DNA from: Phenylobacterium sp. Root1290
GTDB lineage: Bacteria; Pseudomonadota; Alphaproteobacteria; Caulobacterales; Caulobacteraceae
DNA: 64,000 nt
Reading direction: 5' to 3'
Assembly (NCBI RefSeq): GCF_001425305.1
Contig: NZ_LMEE01000001.1
Span: 818,646 to 882,645, forward strand
Shown here piece after piece: positions 1-7,772 of the stretch; the first letter of the stretch is position 1; every line of letters begins with the position of its first letter. The notes under the pieces are model-generated. The model was not told where the DNA came from. It worked only from the letters and a program-made list of their open reading frames with translations, and did not search any database. Made by a program: the position numbers and the translations under genes.

Positions 1-684
1 ACCCCCCTTGTCGACACCAGCGTCCATCACCAGCCCAAGGGCGTGTCCGACGCCGTCGCCTTTGGTTTCGTGAAGCTGCTGCGGTTCTGCGCCGACACCT
101 TCTTCGCCAAGCGCTACGGCCACCGCGCGGTGGTCCTGGAGACGGTCGCGGCGGTCCCGGGAATGGTGGGAGCCACCCTCACCCACCTCAGGTGCCTGCG
201 CCGCATGTGCGACGACAAAGGGTGGATCAAGACCCTGATGGACGAGGCCGAGAACGAGCGCATGCACCTGATGACCTTCATCGAGGTCAGCAAGCCGACC
301 CTGTTCGAACGGTTCGTCGTCGTGGCTGTGCAGTGGGTGTTCTACCTGTTCTTCTTCGGGCTCTACCTCGTGTCCGCCAAGACCGCGCACCGCGTCGTCG
401 GCTACTTCGAGGAAGAGGCGGTGATCAGCTACACGCACTACCTCGCCGAAATCGACGAGGGCCGCAGCCCCAACGTGCCGGCGCCCGAGATCGCCAAGCG
501 CTACTGGGGGCTGCCCGACACCGCCACCCTGCGCGACGTCGTCCTGGTCGTCCGAGCCGACGAGGCCCACCATCGCGATGTGAACCACGGCTTCGCCAAC
601 GAGATGGTCGGCCTGCCGCAAATCCCGGTCGCCCCATGCCCGCCGCACGCTCAGCTCGAGCCGACCTGGAAGGCCGCGGCCTGA
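1..684 (+). CDS. aox: Alternative oxidase (AOX), 5' end outside window
   Basis: Diiron quinol oxidase that takes electrons from the quinol pool to oxygen without proton pumping, on the inner face of the cytoplasmic membrane. All four family iron-binding boxes are present in order: [33 protein letters not shown] and [11 protein letters not shown], with a hydrophobic hairpin ([19 protein letters not shown]) between the second and third. The frame stays open to base 1, and the residues before the first in-frame GTG (base 43) read HHQPKG, matching the usual AOX sequence ahead of the first iron box, so the true start lies left of the window. A receiver gene starts 2 bases after the stop, suggesting one transcript. 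Confidence 0.93.
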   Translation, partial: TPLVDTSVHHQPKGVSDAVAFGFVKLLRFCADTFFAKRYGHRAVVLETVAAVPGMVGATLTHLRCLRRMCDDKGWIKTLMDEAENERMHLMTFIEVSKPTLFERFVVVAVQWVFYLFFFGLYLVSAKTAHRVVGYFEEEAVISYTHYLAEIDEGRSPNVPAPEIAKRYWGLPDTATLRDVVLVVRADEAHHRDVNHGFANEMVGLPQIPVAPCPPHAQLEPTWKAAA

Positions 685-686
685 CC

Positions 687-1070
687 ATGGAACCCGCCGT
701 GCGCCCAGCCCCACTCTTCCTGGTGGATGACGATCCGGCCGTGCGCACGGCGCTGAAGTTCGCCCTGGAGATCGACGGCTACCAGGTCGAGACCTTCCCT
801 GACGCCGAGAGCCTCGCGGCCTGCCCGCGGCTCCCGGCCGACGGCTGCCTGGTGGTCGATCTTCAACTGCCCGGGATGGACGGCCTGGAGCTGGTGGAGG
901 TTCTGCGCCGCCGGGCCGTTCGCCTGCCGGCCCTGCTGATCACCACCCATCCGACCGCGCAGGTCCGCAGCCGCGCCCGCGCCGCGGGCGTCGACATCGT
1001 GGAAAAGCCGCTGCTGGCCGGGGCCCTGGGCGAAGCGATCAGCCGGGCGCTGACCGCCCCGCCAGCCTAG
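687..1070 (+). CDS. Stand-alone response-regulator receiver protein
   Basis: A single CheY/FixJ-type receiver domain of 127 residues with no output domain. The acidic pocket is D14-D16, the phosphorylated Asp is D58 in CLVVDLQLPGMDG, and the conserved Lys is K107 in VDIVEKP. ATG 687 is chosen because it lies 2 bases after the oxidase stop and the receiver fold begins a few residues later; the longer open frame to the left runs over the oxidase gene and is not coding. The protein probably relays or buffers a phosphoryl signal, and its tight linkage to the oxidase suggests a link to redox or oxygen sensing. No histidine kinase is visible nearby. It overlaps the end of kynA by 4 bases tail to tail. 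Confidence 0.85.
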   Translation: MEPAVRPAPLFLVDDDPAVRTALKFALEIDGYQVETFPDAESLAACPRLPADGCLVVDLQLPGMDGLELVEVLRRRAVRLPALLITTHPTAQVRSRARAAGVDIVEKPLLAGALGEAISRALTAPPA

Positions 1071-1873
1071 AGCGCCGTCCGGACCTTGAAGAGCTCGGGG
1101 AAGAACGAGCCTTCGAGCGCCTTGGCCAGATAGGCCGCGCCGGCGCTGCCGCCGGTTCCGCCCTTGAAGCCGATGATCCGCTCCACCGTCTTCAGGTGGG
1201 CGAAGCGCCATTGCTGGAAGCGGAACTCCAGGTCGACAAGTTTTTCGGCCAACTCATAGAGATCCCAGTATTTCTCCGGATCGCGGTAGACGGCGATCCA
1301 GGCCGCCTCGACCGCCGGATGCTCGCGATGCGGCTCGCGCCAGTCGCGGTCCAGCACCTCGGCAGGAATGTCGAAGCCGCGCCGCGCCAGCAGGGCGATC
1401 GCCTCGTCGTAGAGGCTGGGCTCGGCCAGCGCCCCGGTCAGCGGAGCGTGGACTTCCGTCCCCTCGTGAACGCGGAGCATCGAGGCGTCCTTGGCGCCCA
1501 TCAGGAACTCCAGCATCCGGTACTGGAAGGACTGGAAGCCCGAGCTCTGACCCAGGTGCGGGCGCAGGGCGTGATAGTCGCTGGGCGTCATGGTGCCGAG
1601 CACGTCCCAGGATTGGATGAGCTGCCCCTGAATGCGGCTGACCCGGGCGATCATCTTGAAGGCCGGGCCCAGATCGTCGGCGCGGATGTGCCGGCGCGCC
1701 GCCTGGAGCTCGTGCAGCGACAGCTTCAGCCACAGCTCCGACGCCTGGTGGATGATGATGAACAGCAGCTCGTCGTGCTCGTCCGAGCGCGGCTTCTGGG
1801 AAGCCAGCAGCGTATCCAGGCCGAGATAGTCGCCGTAGCTCATCGCCGGCGGGGTGTGCAGTTTCTCGCTCAT
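1067..1873 (-). CDS. kynA: Tryptophan 2,3-dioxygenase
   Basis: Cytosolic haem dioxygenase opening the indole ring of L-tryptophan to N-formylkynurenine, the first step of the kynurenine route. The 268 residues carry the family motif FIIIHQASELWLK (about 38-50), the substrate-contacting arginine in GFQSFQYR (R119) and the haem ligand His226 in WRFAHLKTVERI. The start is the ATG that overlaps the kynU stop as ATGA, which fits translational coupling; upstream in-frame extension would run deep into kynU. Gene order is kynU then kynA. A separate formamidase (kynB) gene is not visible in the window. Confidence 0.95.
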   Translation of the reverse strand: MSEKLHTPPAMSYGDYLGLDTLLASQKPRSDEHDELLFIIIHQASELWLKLSLHELQAARRHIRADDLGPAFKMIARVSRIQGQLIQSWDVLGTMTPSDYHALRPHLGQSSGFQSFQYRMLEFLMGAKDASMLRVHEGTEVHAPLTGALAEPSLYDEAIALLARRGFDIPAEVLDRDWREPHREHPAVEAAWIAVYRDPEKYWDLYELAEKLVDLEFRFQQWRFAHLKTVERIIGFKGGTGGSAGAAYLAKALEGSFFPELFKVRTAL

Positions 1874-3096
1874 GTGACCGCCGAGACCTCGTGAAAGCGG
1901 GCCTGCCGCCACTCGCCGCGGGCCATGATGTCGGAAAGGATGTCGACGGCGTCCCAGACGTCGACGTGCCGCACATAGAGCGGCGTGAAGCCGAACCGCA
2001 GGACATCCGGCGCACGGAAGTCGCCGATCACGCCGCGCGCGATCAGCGCCTGCATGATCGCGTAGCCGCTGTCGTGCGTGAGAGCCACCTGGCTGCCACG
2101 CTGGGCGGCGTCGCGCGAGCATCCGAGTCCAAAGCCTTCACAACGCTCAAGAACCAGGTCCAGGAACTGATCGCCCAGCCGCATCGACTTGGCGCGCAGC
2201 TGCGCCATGTCGACGCCGTCGAATGCGTCCAGCGCCGCCTCCAGCGCGGTCAGGGCCAACACCGAGGGCGTGCCGCACAATCCCCGAACCACGCCCGGCG
2301 CCGGTCGATAGTCATCGCCGAAGGCGAACGGGGCGACATGCCCCATCCAGCCGGTGAGCGGCGTCTCAAAATTAGCCTGCAAGTGCTTGGCGATAAACAG
2401 GAATGCCGGCGCACCAGGGCCGCCGTTCAAGTACTTGTAGCCGCAGCCGACGGCGAGGTCCGCGCCACAGCCGTTCAGCTCCACCGCCAGGGCTCCGGCC
2501 GAGTGACTGAGGTCCCACAGGGCCAGCGCGCCGACCTGATGCGCGCGGGCGGTCAGGGCCGCCATGTCGTGCACCCGCCCGGTCTTGTAGTGGACATGGG
2601 TCAGCAGCAGCAGGGCGACGGTCTCGTCCAAGGCCGCTTCCAGCCCCGCCGGCTCGACCACCCGCAGTTCGACGTCGCCCAGAAAGTCGCGCAGACCCTG
2701 AAGAATGTAGAGATCGGTCGGGAAGTTGCCCGGCTCGGTGACGATCACCCTGCGTCCGGGCCGCAGCTTCAACGCCCCGGCGGCGAGCTTGAAGAGGTTC
2801 ACTGACGTGGAGTCGGCGGCGATCACCTCACCGCGCCCGGCGCCGATCAGCGAGGCGATCCGATCGCCCACCCGCGTAGGCAGATTGATCCAGTCGGCGG
2901 TGTTCCAGCTCTTGATTAGGTCACGTCCCCATTCGCCCTGAACTGCCGCCTCCAGGCGGGGCCTGACGTTGCGGGGGAGCGCGCCCAGCGAGTTGCCGTC
3001 GAGGTAGATCACCCCGTCCGGCAGGTCGAACAACTCGCGCCGCGCAGCAAGAGGGTCGCGGGCGTCGAGGTCCAGGCAGTCATTGCGGCTCAACAT
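1870..3096 (-). CDS. kynU: Kynureninase
   Basis: PLP enzyme cleaving kynurenine to anthranilate and alanine. At 408 residues it has the normal length. The PLP lysine is K221 in GCGYKYLNGGPGAPAF, and the cofactor-binding aspartate lies in LWDLSHSAGA (about 193-202). The N-terminal YLDGNSLGALP is typical of the family. It is the first gene of a two-gene operon, overlapping kynA by 4 bases. With kynA it supplies the degradation of tryptophan to anthranilate. The short region upstream (3097-3148) may hold the promoter; no Lrp-type kynR regulator is present in the window. Confidence 0.95.
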   Translation of the reverse strand: MLSRNDCLDLDARDPLAARRELFDLPDGVIYLDGNSLGALPRNVRPRLEAAVQGEWGRDLIKSWNTADWINLPTRVGDRIASLIGAGRGEVIAADSTSVNLFKLAAGALKLRPGRRVIVTEPGNFPTDLYILQGLRDFLGDVELRVVEPAGLEAALDETVALLLLTHVHYKTGRVHDMAALTARAHQVGALALWDLSHSAGALAVELNGCGADLAVGCGYKYLNGGPGAPAFLFIAKHLQANFETPLTGWMGHVAPFAFGDDYRPAPGVVRGLCGTPSVLALTALEAALDAFDGVDMAQLRAKSMRLGDQFLDLVLERCEGFGLGCSRDAAQRGSQVALTHDSGYAIMQALIARGVIGDFRAPDVLRFGFTPLYVRHVDVWDAVDILSDIMARGEWRQARFHEVSAVT

Positions 3097-3148
3097 GACG
3101 CCGCTCTATCTGCGAACGCCCCCCTCCGCCAGGGTAGGATTTCGCCGC

Positions 3149-3505
3149 TCAGCCCGGCTCCGGCGCATAGCTCGGCTGATCGATCGCGATCAGCTCGGTG
3201 ATGTTTGCCCGCAGCGCCGCCAGCAGGCCGGGGGTGGCGGCGTCCATCTCTCCCGCCCGCAAGCGCGCGCAGAGATCGGCGTTGAGGTCGCCGAGGGTTC
3301 CTTCACGGCCAAGGATCGCCGACAGCCGCGCGACCGCGGCCGCCTCTGCGGCCGGTCCCTGCTGCAGTTCGCGCCGCACGACGCTCAGGGCGTTGGAGGC
3401 CACCCGCGCCAGGAAGGCGTCGCGCGGACCGAGCTGCGGCCGCACGCTGTCGATCCAGCGGGCGACGGCCTCGACCAGTTCCTCGGCTTTCGGATGTTCG
3501 ATCAC
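3149..3505 (-). CDS. DUF6285 domain protein
   Basis: Small acidic cytosolic protein of 118 residues. The N-terminal pattern PKAEELVEAVARWI, then AFLARVASNALSVVRREL and the GPAAEAAAVARL segment, fit my recollection of DUF6285, a family regularly encoded beside aminoglycoside-phosphotransferase-like (APH) proteins in acyl-CoA metabolic clusters. The start is a GTG overlapping the upstream phosphotransferase stop as GTGA, so the two genes are translationally coupled. Biochemical function is unknown; a subunit or regulator of the APH-like partner is an inference from coupling. Confidence 0.75.
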   Translation of the reverse strand: MIEHPKAEELVEAVARWIDSVRPQLGPRDAFLARVASNALSVVRRELQQGPAAEAAAVARLSAILGREGTLGDLNADLCARLRAGEMDAATPGLLAALRANITELIAIDQPSYAPEPG

Positions 3506-4491
3506 AGGCCGTTCTCCAACAGCGTGACGAGGTCGATCTCGGTCTCCGAGACCCGGCGGCCGATCATCGGGCGCTCAACCGAGCTCTCGGCCCCGTTGGC
3601 GTAGCTGGCGTACATCATCAGGCACATGACGCCCCACTTCAGCGAGCCGAGGGCCTGCCAGTAGAGCACCCGCGACAGCGGGATCTCACGGCCGCCGGCC
3701 TGGGCGTAACCGTCCAGCAGGTCCTGGTAGCGGCCAAAGCCGCCGACCGGCAGGTCAGCCCGTCCGAACCGCCAGGAATTGACGCAGATCCATCCAAGGT
3801 CCTCGGCCGGATCGCCAATGTGGGAGAGCTCCCAATCCAAGACCGCGGCGACGCCCTGTTCGGGATCGATCATCAGGTTGCCGTTCCTGAAGTCGCCATG
3901 CAGCAGCACGGGCGGCGCCGGCGGCGGCGCGATCTTCTTCAAGTGCTGGAAGGCCAGCTCAAGGATTGGTCGCTCGGCCCCGGACTTCCGATAGACCTCT
4001 TCGTAGCGGCCCAGCTCCTCCAGCGCGTCGACGGTCTTCAGGCCCGGCGGCGGCGGCGCAGCATGGATCTGGGCGAGGATCTCGCCGCATTGCCGGGCCA
4101 GCCTTGGGCGCACCGCCTCGAACCGGGGATCGGTGACGATCTTGCGGCCCAAGGTCTCGCCGGCCACCCGGCGGGTGATGTGCGCCTCGCCAAGGCCGTC
4201 CTCAGGGCGCGCTAGATGGACCAGCGGAGCGACGGGCGCGCCGACCTCATGCGCCGCGGTGATCAGGGCCGCTTCGGTCGCCAGCGAGACCGAACGCCCC
4301 TCCTCCGGCGCCATCGGTGCGGTGCGGCGGCGCAGGATCAGCTCCTCGCGCGCGTCCCGGCCGACGAGGACGAAGGCCCAGGTCTCCATGCTGGCGCCGC
4401 CGGAGAGCCGCTGGAGGCCTTCGATGCCCGCCCCCTCGCCCGCCAGCTCCGGCGCCAGCCGTTGCAGCCCCTCAAGCACCTGATCCGACAT
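3502..4491 (-). CDS. APH-family phosphotransferase (acyl-CoA metabolism type)
   Basis: Kinase-like protein of 329 residues. The catalytic loop HGDFRNGNLMID (about 198-209) and the metal-binding LDWELSHIGDPAEDLGW (about 218-234) are the Brenner and DFG-like motifs of the aminoglycoside/choline kinase fold. This subfamily, with WELSHIGDP and a DUF6285 partner, resembles the ACAD10/ACAD11 N-terminal kinase domain, known to act with acyl-CoA dehydrogenases on hydroxy-fatty acyl groups. An acyl-CoA dehydrogenase gene lies close by, divergently. Antibiotic resistance is therefore an unlikely role. The substrate is not determined by the sequence. Confidence 0.85.
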   Translation of the reverse strand: MSDQVLEGLQRLAPELAGEGAGIEGLQRLSGGASMETWAFVLVGRDAREELILRRRTAPMAPEEGRSVSLATEAALITAAHEVGAPVAPLVHLARPEDGLGEAHITRRVAGETLGRKIVTDPRFEAVRPRLARQCGEILAQIHAAPPPPGLKTVDALEELGRYEEVYRKSGAERPILELAFQHLKKIAPPPAPPVLLHGDFRNGNLMIDPEQGVAAVLDWELSHIGDPAEDLGWICVNSWRFGRADLPVGGFGRYQDLLDGYAQAGGREIPLSRVLYWQALGSLKWGVMCLMMYASYANGAESSVERPMIGRRVSETEIDLVTLLENGL

Positions 4492-4567
4492 TCGCCGCGC
4501 AAGCCTCCCTTGGCCTTGGGCCAGATGAGGACGGGGTTTTGCGCGGCTGTAAACGGCTCTCCCCGCG

Positions 4568-5125
4568 TCAACCTCGGCTGAAAGTCCAATTGACGCCGCC
4601 GGGCCCGCTCAGGGTCAGGGCCCCGCCGGCGACCCGATAGCTGTAGGATTCGCTGGTCGGGGCCTTGGCGCCGCGCGAAGTCTTGGCCGCGTCGCAGCTG
4701 TCGCGTGAGCTCTGGGCGCCGCCGGTGACGTCGAAAACCAGCTTGTCGCCGTCGATACGCATCCGGCCCGTTTTCTCCTCCCGAACCAACAGCTTGCAGT
4801 CAGGCTTTTGCGTGGAGGCGGGCCGGCTCTTGTCGATCGTCCAGGTGAAACCGCCGTCGGCCCGGATGACCAGCGACATGGCGCGCTGCGTGCGCATCGG
4901 CACGAACTCGCTCTGCAGCGTGGTCGTCGTCGATGAGCCGCCGTAGCCGGCCGTGCCGATGACCATGCCCGTCGCCGACATGCTGGGCGAGATCTTCAGC
5001 TTCGGAACCAGCGTCAGCTCCTGGCTGTCCGACTTCTGGGTCCAGGCGCCGTCGAGCGCGCCAGCCGCCGCCGGGGCGGCGAGACACAGCGACGCCAGAG
5101 CGCCGAACACGAGAAACCGCTGCAT
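4568..5125 (-). CDS. Secreted protein of unknown function
   Basis: 185 residues beginning with a clear Sec signal peptide (MQRFLVFGALASLCLAAPAAAG, cleavage likely after AAAG), so probably periplasmic. The mature part is rich in Ser, Thr and Lys, contains two cysteines (in PDCKLL and RDSCDA) that could form a disulphide, and is predicted by pattern to be mostly beta-strand. I recognise no family. It precedes the APH/DUF6285 pair on the same strand by about 75 bases, so cotranscription is possible but nothing ties the functions together. Confidence 0.7.
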   Translation of the reverse strand: MQRFLVFGALASLCLAAPAAAGALDGAWTQKSDSQELTLVPKLKISPSMSATGMVIGTAGYGGSSTTTTLQSEFVPMRTQRAMSLVIRADGGFTWTIDKSRPASTQKPDCKLLVREEKTGRMRIDGDKLVFDVTGGAQSSRDSCDAAKTSRGAKAPTSESYSYRVAGGALTLSGPGGVNWTFSRG

Positions 5126-5279
5126 GAGGACCTCCAGATTGCGTTGGAGGCTGCCTAGGGCGCCGGCTCGCCGCCTGCGAGACGCCTGCGACCGGGGCCG
5201 CTCGCGGGGCGACCGAACCGCCTGACCCGGCGGAAGCGCAAACCTGGGTTAGGCTGGCGTCAAAACAGGGAGAGACGCG

Positions 5280-6572
5280 ATGGATTTCAGCCTGCCGCCG
5301 GAACTGACCGCCTATCTGGATGAGCTCGACGCCTTCATCGAGGCCAAGATCAAGCCGCTGGAGAACCAGGACGACAACATCCGCTACTTCGACCACCGCC
5401 GCGAATACGAGCGCACCGACTGGGACGCTGGCGGCCTGCCCAAGAAGGAGTGGGAAGAGCTGCTGGGCAAGGCCCGCAAGCTGGCCGACGAGGCCGGCCA
5501 CCTGCGCTATGCCTGGCCCAAGGAGATGGGCGGCAAGGCCGGCAGCAACCTCGACATGGCCGTCATCCGCGAGCACCTGGCCGCCAAAGGCCTGGGGCTG
5601 CACAACGACCTGCAGAACGAGCACTCGATCGTCGGCAACAACCCTTTCATCCTGATGTTCAAGGAGTTCGCCACGAACGCTCAGTACGAGCGGGACGGCG
5701 ACAAGCTGCTGAACGGCGGGATGCGGACGGGCTTTGGACTCACCGAACCCAACCACGGCTCCGACGCCACCTTCATGGAGACCACCGCCGTCCGCCAGGA
5801 CAAGGACGGCCAGCCCGGCTGGCTGATCCGCGGCGAGAAGATGTGGACGACGGGCATGCACGTGGCCACCCACGTCATGGTCTTCGCCCGGACGTCCGGC
5901 GAGGACGGCGACGCCACCGGCATCACCTGCTTCATCGTGCCGGCCGACGCACCGGGCGTGAAGGTCGAGGAATATCTCTGGACCTTCAACATGCCGACCG
6001 ACCACCCGCGGGTCAGCTTCACCGACGTCTGGGTGCCGGAGGACAGCTACTGGGGCCAGGTCGATCGCGGGCTGGGGCTGGGACAGTCGTTCGTGCACCA
6101 GAACCGCATCCGCCAGGCGGCCTCGTCGCTGGGCGCGGCGGTCTACTGCATCGAGGAGAGCGTCAAGTACGCCCGCGCCCGCAAGCCGTTCGGGAAGGCG
6201 CTGGCCGAGAACCAGGCCATCCAGTGGCCGCTGGTCGAGCTGGCGACCCAGTGCGAGATGCTGCGGTTGCTGATCCGCAAGACCGCGTGGGACATGGACC
6301 GCATGCCTCACAAGGAGATCGAGAAGCAGATCTCCGACAAGGTCTCGATGTGCAACTACTGGGCTAACCGGCTGGTCTGCGAAGCCGCCGACCGGGCCAT
6401 GCAGGTCCATGGCGGCATCGGCTATTCACGCCATAAGCCGTTCGAGCACATCTATCGCCACCACCGCCGCTATCGGATCACCGAGGGCGCCGAGGAGATC
6501 CAGATGCGCAAGGTCGCCGCCTTCCTGTTCGGCTACCTCGGCCCCAAGCGGGCTCAGTTCAAGGACGCCTAG
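5280..6572 (+). CDS. Acyl-CoA dehydrogenase
   Basis: FAD enzyme of the acyl-CoA dehydrogenase family, 430 residues, introducing the alpha-beta double bond in an acyl-CoA. Visible hallmarks are the FAD/substrate loop FGLTEPNHGSDAT, the middle beta-domain MWTTGMHVATHVMVFART, and the C-terminal MQVHGGIGYSRHKPFEH followed by YRITEGAEEIQMRKVAA. The purine-rich GGGAGAG about 7 bases before ATG 5280 supports the start. It is close to ACAD10/11-type bacterial enzymes, consistent with the divergent APH-like kinase and DUF6285 genes. The chain-length preference cannot be read from sequence. Its stop overlaps the stop of the convergent oxidase gene. Confidence 0.93.
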   Translation: MDFSLPPELTAYLDELDAFIEAKIKPLENQDDNIRYFDHRREYERTDWDAGGLPKKEWEELLGKARKLADEAGHLRYAWPKEMGGKAGSNLDMAVIREHLAAKGLGLHNDLQNEHSIVGNNPFILMFKEFATNAQYERDGDKLLNGGMRTGFGLTEPNHGSDATFMETTAVRQDKDGQPGWLIRGEKMWTTGMHVATHVMVFARTSGEDGDATGITCFIVPADAPGVKVEEYLWTFNMPTDHPRVSFTDVWVPEDSYWGQVDRGLGLGQSFVHQNRIRQAASSLGAAVYCIEESVKYARARKPFGKALAENQAIQWPLVELATQCEMLRLLIRKTAWDMDRMPHKEIEKQISDKVSMCNYWANRLVCEAADRAMQVHGGIGYSRHKPFEHIYRHHRRYRITEGAEEIQMRKVAAFLFGYLGPKRAQFKDA

Positions 6573-7681
6573 ACCGCGAGCTTGGCGAACATCGCCTTGT
6601 GGTCCGCCAGGATGCGCTTGGTGAGTTCGCCATCCGGTTCGGTCGACCAGTTCCCCTTGTCGAACGAGCCGCCGAGGATGATCCCGTCGCGTCGCGGGAA
6701 CATGTAGGCGCGGCCCGACATCAGGTTGTAGGTCACCTCCGGCTGGGGCAGCAGCACGACCAACTGCCCGCGGCCGGGGACGATCTCCTTGTCTCCGAAC
6801 AACTCCCCCGCGCCCAGGCCGGTGCAGTTGAAGACCACCGGTTCAGGCAGGGCCTGGACCTCGGCGGGCGTCTTTAGATCACGAACGACGATCCTGCCGC
6901 CGGCGGCCAGCACGTCCTCCATCATGGCCTGCAGATAGATTGGCGGCTCGACCATCATGCTGTCCCAATACTGCAGGGTCGACTTGCCGAACGGATGCTC
7001 GCCCGGCGCCGCGGTCCGAAGTTCCGGCGCCATCCCCGACATTCGGGCGAACAGGTCGCCGGCGCCGAAGCGGTCCTCGTCGACCACGTAGTTGCGGGTC
7101 CAGCGCACCCCGTACTCGGGCCCGGAGAGCTGCTGGTAGTGGTGGTAGGACAGCTTCGCGGCCTGCACCAACTGGTCCATGAACTGCGGAGTCGCCACCT
7201 TTGAATCGTAGACCGACGCGGGCCACCATTGGCCGCCGGCGATGTTGGAGGTGGTCTCGGGCGGCAGCGCCTTGGCGTAGATCGTGACGCGGCCTCCGCG
7301 GCGTTGAATCAGCCGCGCCGTGGCCAGGCCCACCGCGCCGCAGCCCAGCACCGCATAGTCCCGCTCAGGCCCGGCGAACCCAAGGTCCAACGCCATGTGC
7401 GACGTGCCCCAGGACAGCGTGATCCCGCCGCCGCCGTGTCCATAGTTGTGCACCAGGGTCTTGGCGCCGAACGGCTCGGCCCGCACCACGAAGCCGCCCG
7501 GCCGAAACGGGCGAAGGCCGGCGATGACACGGATCACCCGATCCTCGGCGACATGCACCGGCGCCAGCCGCAGCCGGCCAGACGGCTGAAGGGCATCGGA
7601 GAAACCGGCGGGCGTGGTGGTCGCGCAGCCAGCCAGCGTCCCCGCTCCCAACATCAGACCAAAGTTGCGCCGTGTGTGCAT
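6569..7681 (-). CDS. D-amino-acid-oxidase-like flavoprotein, probable Tat lipoprotein
   Basis: FAD-dependent oxidoreductase of the DAO family, 370 residues. The dinucleotide-binding motif is VLGCGAVGLATARLIQRRG, followed by IAGGQWWPASVYD and the C-terminal FAD-contacting GIILGGSFDKGNW. Unusually, the N-terminus MHTRRNFGLMLGAGTLAGC combines a twin-arginine motif (RRNF) with a lipobox (LAGC), implying export by Tat in folded, FAD-loaded form and lipid anchoring facing the periplasm. ATG 7681 is chosen because it places this signal at the N-terminus; a longer open frame upstream has no domain content. The substrate, perhaps a D-amino acid or glycine derivative, is not known. Confidence 0.85.
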   Translation of the reverse strand: MHTRRNFGLMLGAGTLAGCATTTPAGFSDALQPSGRLRLAPVHVAEDRVIRVIAGLRPFRPGGFVVRAEPFGAKTLVHNYGHGGGGITLSWGTSHMALDLGFAGPERDYAVLGCGAVGLATARLIQRRGGRVTIYAKALPPETTSNIAGGQWWPASVYDSKVATPQFMDQLVQAAKLSYHHYQQLSGPEYGVRWTRNYVVDEDRFGAGDLFARMSGMAPELRTAAPGEHPFGKSTLQYWDSMMVEPPIYLQAMMEDVLAAGGRIVVRDLKTPAEVQALPEPVVFNCTGLGAGELFGDKEIVPGRGQLVVLLPQPEVTYNLMSGRAYMFPRRDGIILGGSFDKGNWSTEPDGELTKRILADHKAMFAKLAV

Positions 7682-7772
7682 CACGCTCTCCCCCTGCCAG
7701 CGAAGGCTGCACCGGCTCGCCGAGACTTCCAACTGCAGGCTGAGGGTTCGCAACGGCCGATTGCAAGGCGCC

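Noticed and set aside
192..686. Upstream extension of the receiver gene across the oxidase
   Set aside because: The extension lies in another frame of the clearly coding AOX gene and has arginine/proline-rich shadow composition; the receiver fold begins just after ATG 687.
3502..4491. Aminoglycoside resistance phosphotransferase
   Set aside because: The WELSHIGDP motif, DUF6285 coupling and acyl-CoA dehydrogenase neighbour place it with the metabolic ACAD10/11-type kinases.
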